NCBI RefSeq assembly: GCF_013283785.1
Contig: NZ_JABCPZ010000011.1
Span: forward strand, 30,988 to 94,987
Source: Nonomuraea antri
GTDB taxonomy: Bacteria > Actinomycetota > Actinomycetes > Streptosporangiales > Streptosporangiaceae
DNA: 64,000 bases
Direction: 5' to 3'
Under the pieces are notes generated by a model. That model saw only the letters and a program-made list of their open reading frames with translations. It had not been told where the DNA came from and did no database searches. Made by a program: the position numbers and the translations under genes. Shown here in pieces: positions 21,201 to 30,145 of this stretch. Position 1 is the stretch's first letter. Every line of letters starts with the position of its first letter.

Positions 21201-22074
21201 TGCGCAGGCCGTAGGCGACGACGCGGCGCACGTTCGCGTCCGGGCTGGCGGCGTTGGGGTTGCCCGGGGCGGCCGCGCCGGTGTCGGGGTCGATGCGGAT
21301 GACGGTGCCGTCCAGGCCGGCCGGGTCGCCGTTGGTGCGCAGGTCCTGCGAGCGCAGCGTGCCGCCTTCCGCGCTGGGCGGGGTCAGCGCGGTGCCCACC
21401 GCGTTCGGCGGGTCGCCGCACGGGTTGTCGGGGACGACGTCCGAGCCCGGCAGGTTGTCCTGGCCGTAGTCGGGGAACTCGAAGCTGGCGCCGTCGCCCG
21501 AGGAGGCGTAGAGCATGCCGTCGCGGCCGAACTTCAGGTCGCCGATGGAGTGGCTGGGGTACTGGTTGCACCAGTCGGTGATCAGTGGGGTCTCGGCGCC
21601 GGAGGGCGAGATGACCGACAGCCGGCCCGTGATGCGGCAGCCGTCGCCGGTCGGCCCCGGCGGCGACTCGCACTCGTCGTAGTCCTCGTCGACCTCGCCC
21701 CAGCGCGGCGCGGCGCCGCCGGGCTCGGCGTCGTAGGAGTAGAGGACGTAGATGCGCGGGTCGGTGGGGAAGTCCGGGTGCAGCGCCATGCCGAGCAGGC
21801 CGCGGTCCCAGAAGTCGTGCACGTTGGTGCGCAGGTCGGCGTAGATCGTGGGGGTGGTGTCGGTGAGCGAGTCGAAGACCTTGATGTAGCCGCCCTTCTC
21901 GGCCACGAAGACCCGGCCGTCGGCGGCGAACTCCACGTTGGTGGGGCTGATCAGCCCGGTGAAGATGGTCTGCTTCTGAAAGCGCGGGGGCAGGGCGGCG
22001 GCCTGGGGCGCCAGCGCGACCAGGCCGGTCAGTATCAGGACAGCGGATAAGAGGGCGCGGTAGAGCCGTCTCAC
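18277..22074 (-). CDS. Secreted glucose/sorbosone-dehydrogenase-type protein with PKD, LamG and FN3 domains (paralogue B)
   Basis: A 1,265-residue paralogue of the gene at 14318-18124 with the same domain order: signal peptide ending near AAA (27), propeller (about 28-465), PKD (471-558), Ig-like region, LamG 1 (741-948), FN3 (958-1051) and LamG 2 (1058-1265). GTG 22074 follows GGGGGAATCC. Unlike paralogue A, its two LamG copies differ at many positions. One TTA codon (22050-22048, residue 9) lies in the signal peptide. The two genes are tandem but have separate promoters and a terminator between them, so they are probably parallel transcripts under one regulator. Confidence 0.88.
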   Translation of the reverse strand: MRRLYRALLSAVLILTGLVALAPQAAALPPRFQKQTIFTGLISPTNVEFAADGRVFVAEKGGYIKVFDSLTDTTPTIYADLRTNVHDFWDRGLLGMALHPDFPTDPRIYVLYSYDAEPGGAAPRWGEVDEDYDECESPPGPTGDGCRITGRLSVISPSGAETPLITDWCNQYPSHSIGDLKFGRDGMLYASSGDGASFEFPDYGQDNLPGSDVVPDNPCGDPPNAVGTALTPPSAEGGTLRSQDLRTNGDPAGLDGTVIRIDPDTGAAAPGNPNAASPDANVRRVVAYGLRNPMRITQRPGTDEIWTGEVGWGAWEEINRIPNPVGAVPNFGWPCYEGSGREDGYDALNLTICENLYAEGTAGHAKPYYEWHHGERLYPGDPCDPGNQSSSTGISFYAGGSYPNAYDGALFFSDYSRKCVWVMTKGANGLPDPATVTSFDTGIGSVELQLGPGGDLFAVDYDAGAVVRYVYDNAAPTAVIDASATSSTGPPLTVNFSATGSIDADGDPVTYAWDLDGDGELDDSTSATPSRTYTQVGSYFVKLRATDDKGAHGDATVTVNVGNTAPAAAIAIPVATVTWAVGDTIGFSGSGADPEEGAIPGSRMTWSLIMHHCPGACHEHEITRFTGTSGSFQAPDHEYPSHLELRLTVADQYGLTDTKSVMLQPKTVNLTFGTSPSGLLLGFNQEQTVAPFTRTVIVGSSVSISAPSPQDDRVFDAWSDGGAATHNFVAPANATTYTATYKTTTSPGLVAAYGMNEGTGVGVGDSSSAGNPGTATATTWAATGKYGKALSFDGSSSWVTVPDSASLRLTEGMTVEAWVRPTTLASWRTLVMKQHAGGFAYVLTASSDSNRPHAVIHTTGEADIGSAAALSLNTWSHLATTYDGTTLRLYVNGAQVGQRTAGGPMRTDNGVLRIGGNSLWGEYFHGLIDEVRIYNRALSAAQIQADMTVPIGEEPPPDTQAPTAPGSLAATGGPGSAQLSWTASTDNAGVSGYMIHRSTTPGFTPSGANQVGSSQAATFTDAGLAAGTYHYRVRAFDAAGNVSPSSNEVPAVVTAPPANPGLVAAYGMNEGGGTTIADVSGGGNSGTLTSASWTNGGKYGAALSFDGSSSWVTVADAASLRLTNGMTVEAWVRPSTVTGWRTVLMKQHASGLAYGLMGGSDSNRPHTVVHTTSDADVGGTASLPLNTWSHLAVTYDGTTLRLYVNGTQAAQRTVGGSMRTDSGVLRIGGNSLWGEYFAGQIDEVRIYNRALNATELQTDMNTPIS

Positions 22075-22134
22075 GGATTCCCCCAGTGGAACGTGCCATC
22101 ACCGGTACTGGCTCCCCGCTGCCACGGTGCTCAC

Positions 22135-22144
22135 CGATGTATCG
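22135..22144. promoter_or_regulatory. Shared promoter-region palindrome CGATGTATCG (paralogue B)
   Basis: Identical to 18186-18195 and at nearly the same distance from the operator (37 against 38 bases). Confidence 0.5.
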
Positions 22145-22171
22145 TCACTGATCCATCAAATGTCACTGGGG

Positions 22172-22187
22172 TGTCCGGATGCGGACA
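22172..22187. promoter_or_regulatory. Shared operator TGTCC-N6-GGACA (paralogue B)
   Basis: Second copy of the inverted repeat seen at 18224-18239. It lies between the promoter of paralogue B and the 3' end of the lipoprotein gene at 22190. Confidence 0.6.
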
Positions 22188-22189
22188 TA

Positions 22190-22654
22190 TCAGGGTTTGG
22201 CGCCGTCCACTATCTTCCGCTTGCCGAGCGGCCTCTTGAGCTTGACCGTGGTCGTCTTCTCGACCGCGATCATGATGCAGGAGACGTTCTTGGCCTTGGG
22301 CGAGGTGCCCTCGTACAGGGTGATCGCGACCCGCTTGCGGGTCTCCTTGACCTTCACCTTGTGCAGCACCGTGCACGGCGCGACGCCCGACCACCAGGTG
22401 AGCTTGACCGCCTTGCCCTTGGACACCGGCTTGGCCTTCGACCAGCGGATCTTGTGCGGGTTGACGGCGTCGCCGGTCGGCTTGACGGGCTCCGGCGCCT
22501 TGGTGGGCGTGGTCGTGGGCGTCGTGGTGGCCGGGCTCGCCACCACCGGCGCGTCGGGAGTCGTGGAGCCGGCCTGGCGGGCAGGGGCGTCCGTGCCGCA
22601 ACTCGTCACCAGCGCCAGGCATCCGGCCAGGACGGTCGCTGTCATAGTGCGCAT
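22190..22654 (-). CDS. Putative lipoprotein, unknown function
   Basis: From ATG 22654 the product is 154 residues. It begins with a short lipoprotein signal with lipobox LVTSC (Cys about 19), then a Thr/Pro/Ala-rich linker (about 35-65) and a compact basic domain with two cysteines (APCTVL, NVSCIM) and many Lys/Val beta-type stretches. An upstream ATG at 22696 would add 14 residues, but it puts a long tail before the signal and runs into the proline dehydrogenase promoter. The function is not recognisable. Confidence 0.65.
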   Translation of the reverse strand: MRTMTATVLAGCLALVTSCGTDAPARQAGSTTPDAPVVASPATTTPTTTPTKAPEPVKPTGDAVNPHKIRWSKAKPVSKGKAVKLTWWSGVAPCTVLHKVKVKETRKRVAITLYEGTSPKAKNVSCIMIAVEKTTTVKLKRPLGKRKIVDGAKP

Positions 22655-22713
22655 ACCTACTAGGACGAATCCGGCCCACGGCTGGTTCATCGCCATGCGG
22701 ACAAGGTGGAAGT

Positions 22714-22719
22714 TAGGGT
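22714..22719 (+). promoter_or_regulatory. -10 box TAGGGT for leaderless proline dehydrogenase
   Basis: TAGGGT ends six bases before the GTG at 22726. The nearest purine-rich stretch (about 22704-22712) is too far upstream to act as a ribosome binding site. Confidence 0.5.
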
Positions 22720-22725
22720 TGTTAC

Positions 22726-23616
22726 GTGCTCCGTCAGGCCCTGCTCGCCGTCTCCAAGAGCGAACGCGCGGAACGCGTCGTCGCCACCTCGCCCCTGACC
22801 AGGGACGTGGTCAGACGCTACGTCGCCGGCGACATCGGCGCCGTGGTCGGCGAGCTGAGCCGCAAGGGCCTGCTCGTCAGCGTCGACCACCTCGGCGAGG
22901 AGGTGACCGACCGGGAACAGGCCGATCGGGAGGTCGGCGAATACCTGCGGCTGCTCGGCCTGCTGCCCGCGGGCGCCGACGTGTCGGTCAAGCTCACCGC
23001 GCTGGGGCTGCGGCTGTCGGAGCGACTCGCGCTCGACAACGCGGCGAGCGTCTGCGAGGCCGCGGCGGGCAGGGGGATCACCGTCACCCTCGACGCCGAG
23101 GAGCACGACACGATCGACGCGCTGCACTCCGTGCACGCCACGCTGCGCGAGGAACACCCCGGCCTGGGCGTGGTGGTGCAGGCGTACCTGCCGCGGGCGC
23201 GCGAGCGCTGCGCCAGGCTCGCCGAGCTCGACGGGGCCCGGGTACGCCTGTGCAAGGGCGCCTACACCGCCCCCGCGGCCTACACCTCGGCCGCCGACAT
23301 CGACCGGTCCTTCGTGCGCTGCCTGAAGACGCTGATGGCCGGCGCCGGCTACCCGATGGTCGCCACGCACGACCCCCGGCTGCTCCCGATCGCCTCGACC
23401 CTGGCCGTGCTCGACGGACGTGACCCCACCGGCTTCGAGTACCAGATGTTGTACGGCGTGCGCCCGGCCGCCCAGGAACGCCTGGCCGCCGAGGGCGCCC
23501 GGATGCGGGTGTACGTGCCGTACGGGGACGACTGGTACGCCTACCTCATGCGCCGCCTCGCCGAACGGCCGCGCAACCTCGCCTTCTTCGCCCGTTCGCT
23601 GCTGTCCCGGCACTGA
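22726..23616 (+). CDS. Proline dehydrogenase (monofunctional, FAD-dependent)
   Basis: This 296-residue TIM-barrel enzyme oxidises proline to pyrroline-5-carboxylate. Family motifs are SVKLTALG, DAEEHDTID, VVVQAYL, RLCKGAY, EYQMLYGVR and YVPYGDDWYAYLMRRLAERP, the last supplying the arginines that bind the proline carboxylate. The length fits the stand-alone actinobacterial and Bacillus form, not the large bifunctional PutA. The start is GTG in a probably leaderless mRNA. A P5C reductase gene follows after 84 bases. Confidence 0.93.
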   Translation: MLRQALLAVSKSERAERVVATSPLTRDVVRRYVAGDIGAVVGELSRKGLLVSVDHLGEEVTDREQADREVGEYLRLLGLLPAGADVSVKLTALGLRLSERLALDNAASVCEAAAGRGITVTLDAEEHDTIDALHSVHATLREEHPGLGVVVQAYLPRARERCARLAELDGARVRLCKGAYTAPAAYTSAADIDRSFVRCLKTLMAGAGYPMVATHDPRLLPIASTLAVLDGRDPTGFEYQMLYGVRPAAQERLAAEGARMRVYVPYGDDWYAYLMRRLAERPRNLAFFARSLLSRH

Positions 23617-23700
23617 CGCTCTCACCAGGCGGACGATCACGTCTCAACGGCCGGTCCGCCGGTAGGCTGCGGCCAGCGTCTACATCCTTGAGGGGCCGAA

Positions 23701-24495
23701 ATGATCGCGATTCTGGGCACGGGCAAGATGGGCGAGGCCCTGCTGTCCGGGCTGCTGCGGGCGGGGTTCAAGCCGGGCGACATCATGGCCACGGTCCGGC
23801 GTCCCGAGCGGGCGCAGGCGCTGCGCGAGACGTACGGCGTGCGCACCGTGTCGAACACCGAGGCGGCCAAGTCGGCCGACACGCTGATCCTGGCCGTCAA
23901 GCCGCAGGACATGGCCACGCTGCTGAACGAGATCGCCCCGTACGTGCCCGCCGACCGCCTGGTCATCAGCGCCGCGGCCGGCATCACCACCGCGTTCGTC
24001 GAGCAGCGGCTCGGCGTCGAGGTGCCGGTGGTCAGGGTCATGTCGAACACGCCGATCCGCTTCGACGAGGCGATGAGCGTGATCTCGGCCGGGGCGCACG
24101 CCGGCGAGGAACACCTGCGCCACACCGAAGACCTGCTCAAGCCGGTCGGCAAGGTGCTGCGCATCCCGGAATCCCAGCAGGACGCCGCCACCGCGCTGTC
24201 CGGCAGCGGCCCGGCGTACTTCTTCTACCTGGTCGAGGCCATGGTCGACGCGGGCATCCTGCTCGGCATGCCGCGCGCGGCCGCGCTCGACATGGTCACC
24301 CAGTCCATCGTCGGCGCCGCCGTGATGCTCAGGGACTCCGGCGAGCACCCGGTGATCCTGCGCGAGGCCGTGACGTCCCCGGGAGGCACGACGATCTCGG
24401 CCATCGCCGAGCTGGAGCGGCACAGCGTCCGCGCCGCGTTCCTGGCCGCCATCGAGGCCGCCCGCGACCGCGGCCGCGAACTCGCCTCCGGCTGA
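23701..24495 (+). CDS. proC: Pyrroline-5-carboxylate reductase
   Basis: The 264-residue ProC has an N-terminal Rossmann fold (ILGTGKMGEALLSGLL) and the C-terminal signature REAVTSPGGTTISAIAELE, the helix that closes the active site. It reduces P5C to proline with NAD(P)H, the last step of proline synthesis. GAGGGGCC precedes the ATG. It lies just after the gene for the opposite reaction, but with its own leader, so the pair need not be co-expressed. Confidence 0.95.
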   Translation: MIAILGTGKMGEALLSGLLRAGFKPGDIMATVRRPERAQALRETYGVRTVSNTEAAKSADTLILAVKPQDMATLLNEIAPYVPADRLVISAAAGITTAFVEQRLGVEVPVVRVMSNTPIRFDEAMSVISAGAHAGEEHLRHTEDLLKPVGKVLRIPESQQDAATALSGSGPAYFFYLVEAMVDAGILLGMPRAAALDMVTQSIVGAAVMLRDSGEHPVILREAVTSPGGTTISAIAELERHSVRAAFLAAIEAARDRGRELASG

Positions 24496-24526
24496 CCCCT
24501 GCGCCCGGGGGGAGCCGCCCGGCTCC

Positions 24527-24532
24527 TACGAT
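24527..24532 (+). promoter_or_regulatory. -10 box TACGAT for a leaderless transcript
   Basis: TACGAT ends seven bases before the GTG at 24540. The alternative ATG (24531) overlaps this hexamer, which supports the GTG as the true start. Confidence 0.5.
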
Positions 24533-24539
24533 GGGCCGG

Positions 24540-25885
24540 GTGACGATTCGTCGCGGCTTACTCCCGCTGCTCGTCCTGCTGTCATTAGCCGGTTGCACCA
24601 CCGACGAACCACCTCCCGTGCAGCTCGCCGAGGTCCGGCGGGCACCCGTCACCGAGGTCGTCGAGGCGCCCGCCACCGTCGGCGCGCGGGCGAGCGCCAC
24701 GTTGCGCTCACCGGCCCAGGGCACGGTCGCCAAGCTGTACGTCAAGGACGGCGACCAGGTCAAGAAGGGCGAGATCCTCGCCAAGATCCGTTCACCGCAG
24801 GCCCAGGACCAGCTCAGACAGGCCCGGCAGGCGTCCAGGATGGCGCGTCCCGCCCCGGTGTCCATGCCCGGCGTGAACCTGGCCGCCTTCGACACCGGCG
24901 CGCTCGACCGCAAGGTGGCCGCGCACTTCGCCAAGGCGCGCAAGGAGGCCGGGAAGGTCGACGACGCCCGGGTGCGCAGGCAGCTGCTGAACGCCATCGA
25001 CCTGGCCCAGGCGCAGCACCGGGCGCAGACCAAGGCGCTGGCCGCCATCACCGCCCAGCTCAACCGGACGATCAACGGCGCGCTGCGCGGCATGACCAGC
25101 GGGCTGAGCTCGTCCATGGCCTCGTTGCAGGCCGCCTCGCGCACCCAGGTCAAGGCGGCGGTCGAGGCGGCGGAGAACACCGTCGAATCGCTCTCCGTCA
25201 AGGCCCCGTTCGCGGGCGTGGTCACGCTCGGCCGGGCCTCGGGCGGCGGCACCGGCGGCGGCCTGGACGGGCTGCTCGGCCAGCTCCCCGGCGCCGGGCA
25301 GCAGCTTCCCGCGCTGCCGTCCACCGGCTCCACGTCCGGCAGCCCGGTGGCGGTCGGGGTGCCGGTCTCGATGGGCGACTCGATCGTCACCGTCACCGAC
25401 GTCTCGAAGCTCACCCTGTCGGCCGACATCGACGAGACGGACGTCCTGCTGGTCGAGAAGGGCACCGCGGCGGCCGTCGAGCTCGACGCCGTGCCCGGCG
25501 CCACCTACCGCGCGACGGTCACCGGCGTCGGCGTCACGCCGAAGGAGGCCTCGACCGGCGGGGTCAGCTACCCGGTGCAGCTCACGCTCGGCACGGGCAC
25601 GTTCGACGACGGCACGCCCGCGCCCACGCCCAAGCCCGGCATGAGCGCGGTGACCAGGCTGACCGTGCGCGAGTCCGCGTCGGCGATCGCCGCGCCCGCC
25701 GCGGCCGTGGTCACCAGCGGGCGCGACAGCGTGGTCTGGGTGTCCAGGAACGGCGTCGCCGAGCGGCGCGTGGTCAAGCTGGGCGCGCAGGGCGAGGCGG
25801 TGGTGGAGGTGCTCAGCGGCCTGTCGGTGGGCGACAGGATCGTGGTCAAGGGCGCCGACTCCGTGCGGGAGGGCCAGGAGCTGCC

Positions 25886-25889
<4 letters not shown>
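24540..25889 (+). CDS. MacA-like periplasmic adaptor lipoprotein (HlyD family)
   Basis: The 449-residue protein has a lipobox LSLAGC (Cys 19), a biotinyl-lipoyl half (ATLRSPAQGTVAKLYVKDGD), a helical hairpin (about 95-215), the second lipoyl half (VKAPFAGVVTLG), a Gly/Ser-rich insertion and a beta-barrel (ADIDETDVLLV). This is the adaptor of MacAB-type exporters. In a Gram-positive cell it would sit on the outer face of the membrane next to its permease. Two TTA codons (24558 and 24585) fall in the signal peptide. The stop overlaps the next gene (GTGA). Confidence 0.85.
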
Positions 25890-26568
<679 letters not shown>

Positions 26569-26572
<4 letters not shown>

Positions 26573-27753
26573 GGGGGCGCGAGTCGTTCGCGATGGCGCT
26601 GGAGGCGCTGCGGGTCAACCGGCTGCGTACCGTGCTGACCATGCTCGGCGTGATCATCGGGGTGCTCGCCGTGGTGATCCTGGTGGCCGTCGGCACCGGC
26701 GCCAAGGACGCGATCGAGAAGCAGATCTCCGGCCTGGGCACCAACATCATCCTGGTCGTGCCCGGCCGGATCAGCCTCGGCGCCGCCCCGACGCAGAGCA
26801 AGCTCACCCTGGCCGACGCCGCCTACGTGCGCCGCGTGGTCGGCGATCCGTCGAAGGTGACGGTGTCGCTGCAGTCGGGCGAGACCGTGCGGGTCAACCG
26901 GGTCGAGGCGTTCGTCACGGTGGTCGGCACCGACCAGTACCTGGTCAACATCTTCGAACGGCCGCTCGACAAGGGCCGCACGCTGAGCGAGACCGACGTC
27001 GACACCAGGCGCCGGGTGGCCGTGCTCGGCGCCGAGGTGGCCGACAGGCTGTTCGGCGACCTCGACCCGATCGGCCGCCAGGTGACCATCTCAGGGGCCA
27101 GGTTCCGGGTCGTGGGCGTCTACGCCACGGTCGGGCAGACGTTCGGCGTCTCGCGCGACCAGGAGGTCCACATCCCGGTCACGACCGCGCAGCGGCTGCT
27201 CGGCATCGCCAGGGTGAACGGGTTCGCGGTCGGCGCGTCGTCGGCCGAGGAGGTCGACCCGCTCAACGAGAAGGTGACGGCGGCGCTGCGCGCCAGGTAT
27301 CCGGGCGAGCAGTTCTCCGGCGTCACCCAGACCGCGCTGCTCGGCACGATCGGCAGCGTGCTCGGCATGCTCACCGGCGTGCTGGCCGCCATCGCGGGCA
27401 TCTCGCTGCTGGTCGGCGGCGTCGGGGTGTCGAACATCATGCTGGTCAGCGTGCGCGAGCGGACGCGCGAGATCGGGCTGCGCAAGGCGCTGGGCGCCAG
27501 GCAGCGCGACATCCTGGCCCAGTTCCTCATCGAGGCGGTGCTGCTGACCACCATCGGCGGCCTGATCGGGATCGTGCTCGGGGTGGGCGGCGCGCTGGCC
27601 ATCGCCGCGTTCACCGAGGTGCCGACGTCGATCACGTGGTGGTCGATCGTGCTGGCGTTCGGGGTGTCGGCGGCGGTCGGGGTGTTCTTCGGCGTGGCGC
27701 CGGCGCGGCGGGCGGGCCGGCTCGATCCGGTCATCGCCCTCCGCGCCGAGTGA
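26569..27753 (+). CDS. MacB-type ABC transporter permease (FtsX fold)
   Basis: A 394-residue permease with one N-terminal membrane helix (about 22-45, VLTMLGVIIGVLAVVILVAV), a large extracytoplasmic domain (about 48-265) and three C-terminal helices including the FtsX signature VRERTREIGLRKALGA. This is the four-helix MacB/FtsX layout. It completes the adaptor-ATPase-permease set. It ends 18 bases before the convergent ABC-2 permease gene. Confidence 0.93.
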
Positions 27754-27771
27754 TCGCCGCGCGCCCGGGGT

Positions 27772-28512
27772 TCAGGCGTCGCGCCGCTTCATCAGGACGG
27801 CCGCCGCCAGCATCGGCACGACCGCCCACAGCAGGTAGACGCCGAGCCCGGACCACGGCCCCAGCGGGTTGCTGTCGGAGTCCATCACGACCTGCAGGCC
27901 CGCGTTGGTGGTGAAGTGGTTGTGCACGGCCACGCCCCACTCGCCCGGCAGCATCGACGTGAGCTGCGGCAGGACCAGCATCAGTGCCATGGCCGCGACG
28001 ATCGCGCCGGGCGTGTGCCTGACGAGCGCGCCCAGCGCCAGCCCGAGCAGCCCGCAGACGGTGAGGTAGGCGCCGGCCCCGATCACCTGCTGGGCCGCAC
28101 CGCCCAGGTCGAACGTCTCCGGCTGGATGACCAGCACGCCGACCAGCACCGCGCCCGCCGAGGCGATCGTGGAGACGACCAGGGCGACGAGCGTGAACAC
28201 CACGATCTTGGCCGTCAGCAGCTTCATGCGCTGGGGCACGGCCTGCAGCGAGATGCGGATGCCGCCGGTGCGGTACTCGCTGGAGATCACCAGCACGCCG
28301 AGCGTGGCCATGGCCACGGCGGCGAACATGATGCCGTTGAGACTGATGCCGGCCACCTCGCCGGGCGGGATCGGCGAGTCGGCCTGGCTCTTCGCCGCGT
28401 ACGCGACGAGCCCGCCGAGGCCCAGCATGAGCAGGGCGGTGACGGCCAGCGTCCAGACCGTCGAGCGAACCGAGCGGATCTTGGTCCATTCGGACCTGAG
28501 GACGTGTGTCAT
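27772..28512 (-). CDS. ABC-2 type transporter permease
   Basis: The ATG at 28512 overlaps the stop of the ATPase gene (ATGA). The 246 residues contain six hydrophobic helices and the family-typical EWTKIRSVRSTVW start, SSEYRTGGIRISL in the first loop and a short KRRDA tail. Such permeases work with GPNGAGKST-type ATPases in export of drugs, peptides or lipids. It is the last gene of the kinase-regulator-transporter locus. Confidence 0.88.
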   Translation of the reverse strand: MTHVLRSEWTKIRSVRSTVWTLAVTALLMLGLGGLVAYAAKSQADSPIPPGEVAGISLNGIMFAAVAMATLGVLVISSEYRTGGIRISLQAVPQRMKLLTAKIVVFTLVALVVSTIASAGAVLVGVLVIQPETFDLGGAAQQVIGAGAYLTVCGLLGLALGALVRHTPGAIVAAMALMLVLPQLTSMLPGEWGVAVHNHFTTNAGLQVVMDSDSNPLGPWSGLGVYLLWAVVPMLAAAVLMKRRDA

Positions 28513-29399
28513 GCCGAGAACTCCAGACTGTCCTTGGTCAGCTCCATGTACGCGGCCTCCAGCGAGGGCTGCACGAACGTCAGCTCCTCCAGCGGGATGC
28601 CGGCCCGTGCCGTGATCGTGCCGATCTCCAGCGTGCTCATCGCGGTGACGCGCAGGTGGTCGGGGTGCATCTCGGCCACCTTGATCAGCTCGGCGACCTC
28701 GGCCAGGCGCGGCGAGCGCACCCGGACGTAGCCCTGCGAGCTGCGCCCGATGAACTCCTCCACGCTGGTGTCGGCGATGAGGCGGCCCTTGCCGATCACG
28801 ATGAGGTGGTCGGCGGTCTGCGCCATCTCGCTCATCAGGTGGCTGGAGACGAACACCGTCCGTCCCTCGGCGGCCAGTTTGCGCATCAGCGTGCGGATCC
28901 ACAGGATGCCGTCCGGGTCGAGGCCGTTGACCGGCTCGTCGAACAGCAGGATCTCCGGATCGCCGAGCAGCGCGGCGGCGATGCCCAGCCGCTGCGACAT
29001 GCCCAGCGAGAAGCCGCCGACGCGGCGCTTGGCCACCTCGCGCAGCCCGACGATGTCCAGCACCTCCTCCACCCGGCTCGCCGGGATGGCGTTGCTCTGG
29101 GCGATGGCCAGAAGGTGGTTGCGCGCGCTGCGCCCGCCGTGCACGGCCTTGGCGTCCAGCAGCGCGCCCACCTTGCGCAGCGGGGACTTCAACCGTTCGT
29201 ACGGCACGCCGTCCACCAGCACGTCGCCGGACGAGGGGAGGTCCAGGCCGAGGATCATGCGCATGGTAGTGGACTTGCCGGCGCCGTTCGGCCCGAGGAA
29301 TCCGGTCACCTGACCGGGCTCGACGTCGAACGACAGGTCCGCCACGGCCACGGTCTTCCCGTAGCGCTTGCTCAGGTTCGTTGCCCGAATCGCGGTCAT
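28509..29399 (-). CDS. ABC transporter ATP-binding protein (ABC-2 partner)
   Basis: The 296-residue ATPase has Walker A GPNGAGKST, a slightly divergent signature FSLGMSQR, Walker B ILLFDEPVNGLD and a C-terminal extension (about 215-296) typical of ABC-2 exporters. It is coupled to the permease by an ATGA overlap. An 80-base gap separates it from the response-regulator gene upstream, so it may be read through or have its own promoter under that regulator. Confidence 0.92.
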   Translation of the reverse strand: MTAIRATNLSKRYGKTVAVADLSFDVEPGQVTGFLGPNGAGKSTTMRMILGLDLPSSGDVLVDGVPYERLKSPLRKVGALLDAKAVHGGRSARNHLLAIAQSNAIPASRVEEVLDIVGLREVAKRRVGGFSLGMSQRLGIAAALLGDPEILLFDEPVNGLDPDGILWIRTLMRKLAAEGRTVFVSSHLMSEMAQTADHLIVIGKGRLIADTSVEEFIGRSSQGYVRVRSPRLAEVAELIKVAEMHPDHLRVTAMSTLEIGTITARAGIPLEELTFVQPSLEAAYMELTKDSLEFSA

Positions 29400-29479
29400 G
29401 ACGCAAGCTTCGCCGCCGCGTGCCCCGATTTCTTCCTGCCGGAGAACCGTTCGCCCGGCGGCCGGGTAGGAGCCTGGTC

Positions 29480-30145
29480 CTACTCTCCTGGTCGGATCAG
29501 CCCCGCCTCGTAGGCGACGATCACGGCCTGCGCCCGGTCCCTGGCGTCGATCTTGGCGAACAGGCTCGTCACGTGGTTCTTGACGGTCGACGGCGAGACC
29601 GCCAGCTCGGCCGCGATCTCCTGGTTGGACCTGCCGCGGGCGATCAGCACCAGGATCTCGCGTTCACGCTCGGTCAGCACGGTCAGCGCGGCGGGCGCCT
29701 TCCTGGCCCGCGAGGCCCGGACGAACGTGCCGATCAGCCGGGTCAGCAGCCGCGGTGCGACCGCGGACTCGCCCCGGTGCACCACCCGCACGCCCTCGAT
29801 CAGCTCCTCGGGCGAGACGTCCTTGGGCAGGAAGCCGTCGGCGCCCGCGCGCAGCGCCGCGACCACGTTCTCGTCCAGGTCGAACGTGCTCAGCGCGAGC
29901 ACTCTGACCTCGGGTTGCCGCGCGGTGATCAGCTCGGTGGCGCGGACCCCGTCGAGCCCGGGCATGTGCAGATCCATCAGCACCACGTCGGGCACGAGCC
30001 GCCCGGCCAGCTCCACCGCCTGAGCGCCGCCCGGGGCCTCGCCCACGACCTCCAGGTCGGGCTGCGCGTCGAGCATCAGCCTGAAGCCCTTGCGCACCAG
30101 CTCGTGGTCGTCGACCAGCAGCACCCGGATCTTGTCGGCGCTCAC
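29480..30145 (-). CDS. LuxR/NarL-family response regulator
   Basis: The 221-residue protein has an N-terminal receiver domain (VLLVDDHELVRKGF; phosphoacceptor Asp in VVLMDLHMPG; Lys in PKDVS) and a C-terminal LuxR helix-turn-helix (LTEREREILVLIARGRSNQE to STVKNHVTSLFAKI). The GTG start overlaps the kinase stop (GTGA), so the two are made together. The ABC-2 transporter genes downstream are the likely target. Confidence 0.93.
   Translation of the reverse strand: MSADKIRVLLVDDHELVRKGFRLMLDAQPDLEVVGEAPGGAQAVELAGRLVPDVVLMDLHMPGLDGVRATELITARQPEVRVLALSTFDLDENVVAALRAGADGFLPKDVSPEELIEGVRVVHRGESAVAPRLLTRLIGTFVRASRARKAPAALTVLTEREREILVLIARGRSNQEIAAELAVSPSTVKNHVTSLFAKIDARDRAQAVIVAYEAGLIRPGE

Noticed and set aside
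18371..22102. Long minus-strand frame of 1,243 codons overlapping paralogue B in another phase
   Set aside because: It is Arg-rich, low in complexity and lacks any domain, while the overlapping frame encodes a signal peptide, propeller and LamG domains.
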